Positions 1-6,125 of a stretch of 16,901 bases of DNA are shown in pieces (position 1 is the first letter of the stretch; every line of letters begins with the position of its first letter). Origin of the DNA: Phoronis ovalis. Lineage: Eukaryota > Phoronida > Phoronidae. Made by a program: the position numbers and the translations under genes. The notes under the pieces were generated by a model. That model saw nothing but the letters and a program-made list of their open reading frames with translations, did not search any database and was not told the origin of the DNA. The stretch spans positions 1 through 16,901 of the forward strand of contig JAOXYB010022447.1 of assembly GCA_028565635.1 (NCBI GenBank), written 5' to 3'.

Positions 1-651
1 TCGTCAGATATATATATGTGTGTGTGTGTGTGTATATATATATATTTAATGAAATACTTGACAATCAATAAACAAAAAGAGTAAGGATTAGGTTTTTGGT
101 ATATCTTATGGAACAGATGGTTATTGTTACAAGATTAATCTGTATAAAACAAATACGAATCCTATATACTACACATTTTTGACTTCCTGAAACAATGCTA
201 AATATAACCAAAATCAATCAGGTTGTGTTTTTGAAAAATACAAAACGAAGGCTTAGTCAAAATGGCACGTTGACATGGAAAGGATAACGAAATTAAGTGA
301 CAACATCTTATTACTGAACAAAATAAAAATTGTTTGAACGGGGATGTAGCCTCGATAAAGAAAAATCAAAAAGAAAGTCCTGTGTAAGATATGACCCATG
401 AACTAACAGAATTAACATGAACTGATGAACTGGGGAATTTGACAAGAGCCAACGATGTATATGCAAAATGGAGCAGCCCCTGTTTGCCTTTCTTTAATCC
501 TCGCTTCCTCGTCTTATGGCACAAGTGTAATGCACATACAGTCCTCTCGATCCTTGAACAAGTACGTGGAAACTCTACGGCAAATATCATACATGTACAT
601 TAAGTTAATTTAAAGGATAGTCATCTATTGATCTAAAACTTTCTTTTTCAG
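1..651. other. intron of the GPCR gene (gene-free)
   Basis: Apart from the TG/TA microsatellite at its start, this stretch has no exon I can support. It ends in the pyrimidine tract and AG acceptor of GPCR exon a. No hydrophobic TM1 or TM2 coding block is visible, so the preceding exon lies upstream of the window. A 74-codon minus-strand frame at 366-590 starts at a non-ATG codon and resembles nothing known. Confidence 0.7.
8..46. repeat. (TA)n(TG)8(TA)n compound microsatellite
   Basis: A short TA run, eight TG units (17-32), then a second TA run to about 46. It lies within the GPCR intron. Likely length-polymorphic; no function is implied. Confidence 0.95.
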
Positions 652-1061
652 TTGTATCTCTGGTTGCAAGCGTGTTGACATTGACTCTGATTGCATGTGA
701 CCGTTTCTTTGGTATAGTTTTCGCACTGAAGGCTCGCATCACAGAAAGAAAGGCTATCCCGTTTCTTCTGTTAGTTTGGGCGGTGTCTATTGTTGTATCA
801 ACACCAATTCTAGTATTTAGAACACAACTGGATCGAAAATGGCAAAATCATTTGGAAGTGTGGTGCGAAGGTGAATGGCCAGGAGACGCTTTGACATACC
901 GTAAAGTTTATTATACTACTATTTCGTTGGTTTTATTTATTATTCCCATTTTGGTCATGACTGTCGCGTATTCTTTGGTTATCTGGCGTCTTTGGACGAG
1001 TCACCTGCCGGGAGAACAAGTCGAATCAGAAGTGTCCGCTCAAGCTAAAGTTAAAAGAAAG
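652..1061 (+). CDS. GPCR exon a: TM3 end, TM4, ECL2, TM5, third loop
   Basis: The acceptor is a pyrimidine tract ending TTTTTCAG before 652, and the donor is AAAG/GTATGC after 1061. The exon opens with two bases of a split codon and ends on a complete Lys codon. It encodes 137 residues: VSLVASVL...CDRFFGIVFAL, the ICL2 run KARITERK, TM4, an ECL2 with WCEGEW, TM5 (YTTISLVLFIIPILVM) and a short third loop of about 26 residues ending KVKRK. The open frame reads on into the intron only as far as a stop at about 1098, so translation past 1061 is not expected. Confidence 0.92.
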
Positions 1062-3068
1062 GTATGCATTCGAGGGCATTCAAAGCTCTTTGAATATTAA
1101 TACGTGAGGTGAGACCCAATTCAAAATTTTAACAAACAGAAGCAAGCTAAATGCAATTTTTTTCCAAACATATAGAGGTAGCAATCCAAAATTATAAAAA
1201 TATTTGAATAGCAATCCACTTTTAAGATATTTTCTATTTTTCACAAGCAAGCAAACCACAGTTGCAAGCTGTGGGAAACAAACCAAAATATTTGAATTTT
1301 TGAAATATTAGCAATTAAAAATAAAAATTATTCAAGCCAAGTCCAAAAATTTCACCCGTGCTTGACACTTAATAATACATGTATAATCCGGGTGAAATCA
1401 CTGCGTCGCCAACACTGACTATTTATTCTACCATGCTAACTATATCGATATATGCTAACTGATATCGATCTCGTAGCAAAGGGGATTTTGGAATCTTTGG
1501 CAGAAAAGACTGGTCGAGCATACGTTGCCATTTGACGAATTTAACGGCGCACACACTTGTATATGTGTCAGAAATTTGTCTAGAAGCGGCATCGACATTT
1601 CACTAAAATAGAGGCATCAGAATAAATAAAGACTAAAAGTTCTTAGATATTTAGCCCATTATACTCATGGCTTTTTGAGGGGTCGGAAAGAAATTTAAAC
1701 CATTTAACACATTTCATGCTTTAATGAATTGCTTCTGTTTCTTTAATATTCAGGAGTTTTAGCGGAAAACATTTGGTAATTTTTTTTTCTTAAAACTGAT
1801 ACAAAAGTTTTTTAATATCAACCTGCTAAACTTTGTTTAATGAGATCGTGCTAGATATAACATATACTTGCCACCTTTAATGTACTATAAACACTTGTAC
1901 CTTTCTTTTTAACAAAACGGGTGATCGATTTTGGACGGCGTGAGTATAACAGGTTAATCAACAATTAATCCCAATTATTTTGTTTTTTACAGGTGATAAT
2001 AATGCTTATTGTCATCTTGGCCTTGTTTGTGGTCTGCTGGTTACCATTTGTGGTTACTGTACTATACGCGGAGTACCGAGACAAGCAACATAAGGTTCGT
2101 TATTAATAAAGTTATTAAATGAGGAAGATGCATACCACGCAAATGTTTCATCAATGTAATGAATATCATATTAATAAAATTACTCTTTGTATCCCTGCAG
2201 TGTAATTATGCCTTTGTCGTTCCTTGTATCATAATTAAAATATATGATATTCAACAAAAAATTATTGGCCACATGTGAAGTATTATAGAAGAGCAATTTT
2301 TAGAGATTAATATAATCCCAATTCAAAACACTTCTTCACACAACGTGACTGTTTTCAAGCTCAGTGCTGCTACTAAAAGCCATATTCGATACGTGTCTCC
2401 TCACATATTTTTTAGAGACTGACCTGGCGAGTATACAAGATGGTTGTAATTAGTATGTAATAAATCCGAATAAATTTGTATAAAATATAAATTTATTATC
2501 ATATGTTCTTGCAGCTACCAGAACATTACTTCAAATTCCAATTTTTTGCAAAGTTCATGTCGTTTGCAAATAGTGCTATAAATCCAATCATTTACGCTGG
2601 CTTCAATGAGAACTTCAAAAAAGGTAAGCAGTATTTTGTAACATGTATCTTGTACCACGCCGCTATAAGCTTGCTTAAAGAACAAAAATATGATAGGCTT
2701 AATTGTTCTATGTATAATATGCCGAATAGCGAAAAATTAGCACGTGATAAAATGATAACAGTTTTTAAGTATATAAGTAAATCTAGAATCACGCTTCTAG
2801 TATGGTTATTTTTTAACAGACCTTCAAGATCAGAATGTACCCAGTATACTAAAGGATATCTTTATATATGTTGACTATGGGTTATAAAAAATGATTTTTC
2901 ATAAGTACATGTATAGATGAAATTTGCCAACTGTCTATTTTTCAAGGTTTCAAAGAACTGCTCAAGATGAAAAAGCCTCGTCGAGAAACGTCTATTGATC
3001 TGAGACGTGATTCCTATCACAGCAACTCGTACCAGAGTCACAGCCACACAATGATATCTAAAGTGTGA
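652..3068 (+). CDS. QRFP-receptor-like neuropeptide GPCR, 3' part (four exons, TM3 to C-terminus)
   Basis: This is a rhodopsin-family (class A) peptide receptor, a plasma-membrane protein that couples a neuropeptide to heterotrimeric G proteins. Joining 652-1061, 1993-2094, 2515-2623 and 2947-3068 keeps frame through three GT-AG introns and gives 247 residues before TGA. What is visible: end of TM3 with CDRF (residues 16-19, the E/DRY position), TM4 about 35-55 with its Trp, the ECL2 Cys at 72, TM5 about 87-111 with its Pro, TM6 138-162 with CWLP (152-155), TM7 with NSAINPIIY (190-198), helix 8 NENFKKGF, and a 39-residue tail after the last splice. The YxTxxxVLF TM5 start, the LW...G..V third loop, the KRxVIMxxxxxALFxVCW TM6 and the NENFKK helix 8 most resemble vertebrate QRFPR. 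NPFF, NPY or orexin-type receptors are the alternatives. The first exon begins at codon position 2, so TM1 and TM2 are outside the window. The ligand is unknown. Confidence 0.93.
1111..1395. repeat. diverged copy of the 4105-4455 element, in a GPCR intron
   Basis: GTAGCAATCCAAAATT followed by TAAAA-ATATTTGA at 1178-1208 matches 4247-4277. The flanks also align: CAATTCAAAATTTTA (1118) with CAATCCAAAATTTTA (4160), and GTCCAAAAATTTCA...GCTTGACA near 1341 with ATCCAAAATTTTCA...GCTGCACAT near 4393. The outer end TAATCCGGGTG (1384-1394) corresponds to the CCCGGG terminus of the better copy. The terminal inverted repeats are badly eroded, so this is an old insertion in the 931-bp intron. Confidence 0.65.
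1993..2094 (+). CDS. GPCR exon b: TM6 and third extracellular loop
   Basis: A 102-bp, 34-codon exon too short to show as a long ORF. The acceptor is TTTTTTACAG before 1993. The donor AAG/GTTCGT is weak after the GT, but it is the only one that keeps frame. It encodes VIIMLIVILALFVVCWLP, the TM6 helix with the class A CWxP toggle, followed by VVTVLYAEYRDKQHK leading into ECL3. Both ends are phase 0. The 931-bp intron upstream carries a repeat (1111-1395); the intron downstream is 420 bp. Confidence 0.92.
2515..2623 (+). CDS. GPCR exon c: TM7 and start of helix 8
   Basis: The acceptor is TTCTTGCAG before 2515 and the donor is AAAAAAG/GTAAGC after 2623. The 109-bp exon encodes LPEHYFKFQF then FAKFMSFANSAINPIIYAGF, which is TM7 with the NPxxY-type motif NPIIY, and the helix 8 start NENFKK. 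It ends with one base (G) of a split Gly codon that exon d completes. Reading through the donor adds a nonsense-like tail, so the longer ORF to 2874 is not real. Confidence 0.92.
2947..3068 (+). CDS. GPCR exon d: cytoplasmic tail and stop
   Basis: The acceptor is TATTTTTCAAG before 2947. Two bases complete the Gly codon, then 39 codons and TGA at 3066-3068. The tail runs FKELLKMKKP then RRETSIDLRRDS, a His/Ser/Tyr-rich stretch, and ends ISKV. It has no Cys, so the usual palmitoylation anchor after helix 8 is missing. RRET and RRDS fit the basophilic-kinase (PKA-like) consensus. The last three residues SKV fit the class I PDZ-ligand pattern. Phosphorylation and PDZ binding are inferred from pattern only. 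Confidence 0.9.
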
Positions 3069-4104
3069 TCGACATATTGTTTATTTTTTTTTACTTGTTT
3101 AATGGGCCCGATCGTTTAAAATTTCGGGCATTATAATTTTTTTTAAAATTTTATTGTAAACATTAGGCACATTGGCTTAACCCATGCACAAAGCATTGTT
3201 GTTCTCGAGTATACTAAATATGTATTATACTATTAAACATGCGTGGTATTTCTGGCGCTGATGGATGATCTATAACAATTTCAATGCATGTGGCACATGT
3301 CCTTGGTAAGATTAGATTTTTGATTTGAGAAGCGTATTGCTTATCGTGCGGGAACAACCTAATGGTGATGTGCCAGTTTGTTTTCAATATCCAACTTGGT
3401 CACTAATTACTGCGATTACGCTATTTTGTTGATAGTATTGTCAGTGGTAAATCTAGTTTATATTGTATATTTACATTAATGCTTTCAATAAGTCAGCTCA
3501 CCTAACCCTTGCTTCTAGCGAAATATTGATACATTCCATAATCAATGGATTACTGTTGTAAATGACGTGTTGTTTATGTAACAATCCACACACCAGTGAT
3601 AATATAAGTTCAGCAAAGAGACGATGATACAAGTCACATACTCATTGACATACTGACATATATTTAATCTTTTAAAAAATATGGACATCTTAATACAGTT
3701 TAATATTTACATAAATTACGACAATATTGTTGTACAGGTTCGAAATATCTCTTACTAATTATTCATTTCTTGCATCAACATTGTGAATGTAAAGATAAGT
3801 AATTTTTGACAATAACTATCTGTCTTTACTACTAAGATTTATATTATATTATACGAGTAATTAAATGTTTGGTCTCCCAAGTACTACATACACTGTGATT
3901 TTCTCGCATCTCTAGTACACTATTAAACGACATAAGTCTCAAGAACGGTTTCAAATAGATGTTTTTAGCTTGACTAAGTGGGGTAGTTTAATTCAATAAA
4001 CGTATTATGAAAGGAAACAATGGTATATAGTTTAAATTACAACATAGAAGTGACTATTTGCATGCACTTGGCGGAGCTACCGTCATGATCCTTGCGTGAA
4101 TTCA
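3069..4104. other. GPCR 3' UTR and intergenic, no gene seen
   Basis: AT-rich sequence between two convergent genes. It holds the putative GPCR 3' UTR and possible poly(A) signals (ATTAAA 3232, AATAAA 3995). No ORF of note and no structural repeat was recognised. Confidence 0.6.
3232..3237 (+). promoter_or_regulatory. candidate poly(A) signal of the GPCR gene
   Basis: ATTAAA lies 164 bases after the GPCR stop codon and is the first common hexamer variant there. No canonical AATAAA occurs on this strand until 3995-4000, which would make the 3' UTR over 900 bases. Either may be used. Confidence 0.3.
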
Positions 4105-4455
4105 CCCCCCGGGGGTATTCATGTTTTATTGACTGCGGAGATGTGCCTCCCCGGCAACTCAATCCAAAATTTTAGCTTGTGGCAGCAAACTCAATCCAAT
4201 TTTTTGAAATATAAGGGTAGCAATTCAAATTTTGTGAAATATAAGGGTAGCAATCCAAAATTTTAAAATATTTGAGTATCACTCTATTTTTATGCAAAGT
4301 GGCTGATACAATCAAATTCCAAAATCTATTTTTGGATACAAACCTAAAATTAATCCAAATTATTTGCTGTACAGTAAGAAGTATGCAATCCAAATCCAAA
4401 ATTTTCAACTGGGCTGCACATCCCCATCAAAAAATAACCTGAGTACACCCCCGGG
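4105..4455. mobile_element. MITE-like terminal-inverted-repeat element, about 350 bp
   Basis: The left end CCCGGGGGTATTC...GGAGATGTGC (4108-4146) is the imperfect inverse of the right end GCACATCCCC...GAGTACACCCCCGGG (4416-4455). The arms are about 40 bases. The 5-bp direct repeat ATTCA abuts both ends (4100-4104 and 4456-4460) and looks like a target-site duplication. There is no coding capacity, so it would be a non-autonomous DNA transposon. The interior is AT-rich and contains a tandem duplication (GAAATATAAGGGTAGCAAT) at about 4206-4265. The family name is not recognised. Confidence 0.75.
4206..4265. repeat. two-copy tandem repeat, 30-bp unit
   Basis: GAAATATAAGGGTAGCAAT occurs twice, about 30 bases apart, inside the MITE-like element. 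The GPCR-intron copy of the element has only one unit, so the duplication arose in this copy or its recent source. Confidence 0.8.
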
Positions 4456-4557
4456 ATTCAAACGATCCCAGCATGCTGGTTCTGTGATCGAATGGAATTG
4501 GTGAGCACACGGAGAACTGTGCCATTTTTCCATCATAAAATGCGCGTACTGGTATTA

Positions 4558-4563
4558 TTTATT
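4558..4563 (-). promoter_or_regulatory. NDNF poly(A) signal candidate
   Basis: AATAAA on the minus strand (TTTATT on plus) begins 187 bases beyond the NDNF stop codon. It is the first canonical hexamer downstream and gives a plausible short 3' UTR that stops before the repeat at 4105-4455. Confidence 0.5.
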
Positions 4564-4749
4564 CATACGGCAATCACGACGGTGGCTCCACCAAAACCAT
4601 GCAAATAGTCTATTCTATACCACGATTTAACTGCAGACATAAACATCGACATCAATTCACAATGTTATACAAATATTTAGAAATACACAAATGTGTTAAT
4701 AAATTATGTTAAAGCTACAGAGATGACCACCAGATGGTGTAGTATGTTA

Positions 4750-6125
4750 TCATCCTCTAGGTTTTTTTATACAGTGTCGTTTTGTTCTAACTACTACTGC
4801 TTGATAAGACAATGTTTCTTGTCTCGTTTTGTTCTTAACGTACACGTTAATAATGTACTTTTGTCCTGGTTCTAATCCAGTAATAGTTTTTGTCATTACA
4901 GAACGTCTTTTATTTTTGGCGCGAAATAATCTGCAGAACAACTTCTCATTGTTATTTGACTTATTTCGCAGTTCAGGAGAAAGACACTGATCCCGTGTCG
5001 AAACTATATCTTGTAAAGAACTCGTTCCTTTTCCTACGTAAAGACAATATGTTTGCCTTTCACTTGTCCCCATCCATGCAACTGTTATTGAGTTACATGA
5101 GACTAAATTTTCAAAAATCTTTAACCTCGTTTCCTTAGGTAACGTTGGGTACGGAAAGCTTGAAAAACTGGTAGACACGCTTATTTTAACATTCTTTGGT
5201 CTTTTCTTATTATTACTTACTTTAATATAATACCTCCCAAGTTTTGGTTTATGTAAAATTAATACTTTAAAATCTTTAATTTCCATTGTCTTTAATAATT
5301 TCCTCTTTCTAAAAAGTTGTATATTTATTTTTCCAAACGGACATGGTTGAATTGAAAAAATCAATTCATTTGTATGATTGGTAAGCTTGTAGCTGAAAAA
5401 TTCGTCTTTATACGATTTTTTTAACTGTACTTGAAACACTTTTCCCTTTTTCAATTTAAAATATTTTTTCGGTGGTTTCGTTCGAAATTTAGCACCAGTG
5501 TATGTTATACTCCTATTTGTCAGTTTGTTTGTTGCAAATACGTCAAAATAATAGTCCGTGCTAGCTTTTAATCTGCTTATCATGTATCGTGTTTTATTTC
5601 CAATGCAGACAATATACCCATCTCCTGGCGCTGCAGGTTCTAAAGGTGCTGATTGTTTTCGTAATTCTGAACGTCTATCCGTTTCCCAAGTAAATCCAAA
5701 ACCAACGTTAGACGGCAATGTGGGTGGAGAATCGCCAAACACATATGTTCTCGCGGCACAAGAAGTTTGGAAATTTCTGCGTTTGTTCATCGAAAGACAG
5801 TATTCCATTGGTTCTCCATGAATATTGTCAGAAGGACTAGGATTCCAAGAAAGTAACACGCTATTACGATTCGCCGGTTCAATGTCGACCTGGTGCATGC
5901 TGGGAAGACTTGGAATAGTTTGTTGTGCATATGGAGTTGTTGTTACAAATAATTTTAAACTACTGTCTCTATTCAATGCTTTTATTTTTATTATGTATAA
6001 TCCTGCCTTTCCTAAATCAGTTGTATAGATAAGAGGCCTATCATCGGTATTATTTGTTAGAATGACGTCTGACTGAGTGGTGGCTTGAAACTGACTGTTT
6101 TGTTGGTCTGTTAAATATTCTTCAT
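4750..6125 (-). CDS. NDNF: NDNF coding exon 3: both FN3 domains and stop
   Basis: The acceptor TTTCGTTTTTAG precedes 6125. The frame is open from Asp108 to TGA at 4752-4750, 457 full residues in a single exon. The start of the exon reads DEEYLTDQQNSQFQ and then GLYIIKIKA, matching the NDNF segment just before the FN3 domains (GLYxLxL in human). It ends RTKRHCIKKPRG. The exon covers about 80% of the protein. The first in-frame start-like codon (TTG, 5976) lies well inside, so the true upstream part depends on the splice junction described. Confidence 0.95.

Noticed and set aside
366-590. 74-codon minus-strand ORF inside the GPCR intron
   Set aside because: It begins at a non-ATG codon, lacks recognisable domains and overlaps intronic sequence of the opposite gene.
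2592-3047. Minus-strand ORFs opposite the last GPCR exons
   Set aside because: They are antisense shadows of TM7 and tail coding sequence; the plus-strand translation carries the NPxxY motif and proper splice sites.
4441-4475. CCCGGGATTCAAACGATCCC as a tRNA T-arm-like or SINE box B
   Set aside because: It is the terminal inverted repeat plus target duplication of the 4105-4455 element; no matching A box, anticodon or acceptor stem is nearby.
4693-6028. Plus-strand ORFs of 60-87 codons opposite NDNF exon 3
   Set aside because: They are antisense shadows of the long NDNF exon and show no domain of their own.
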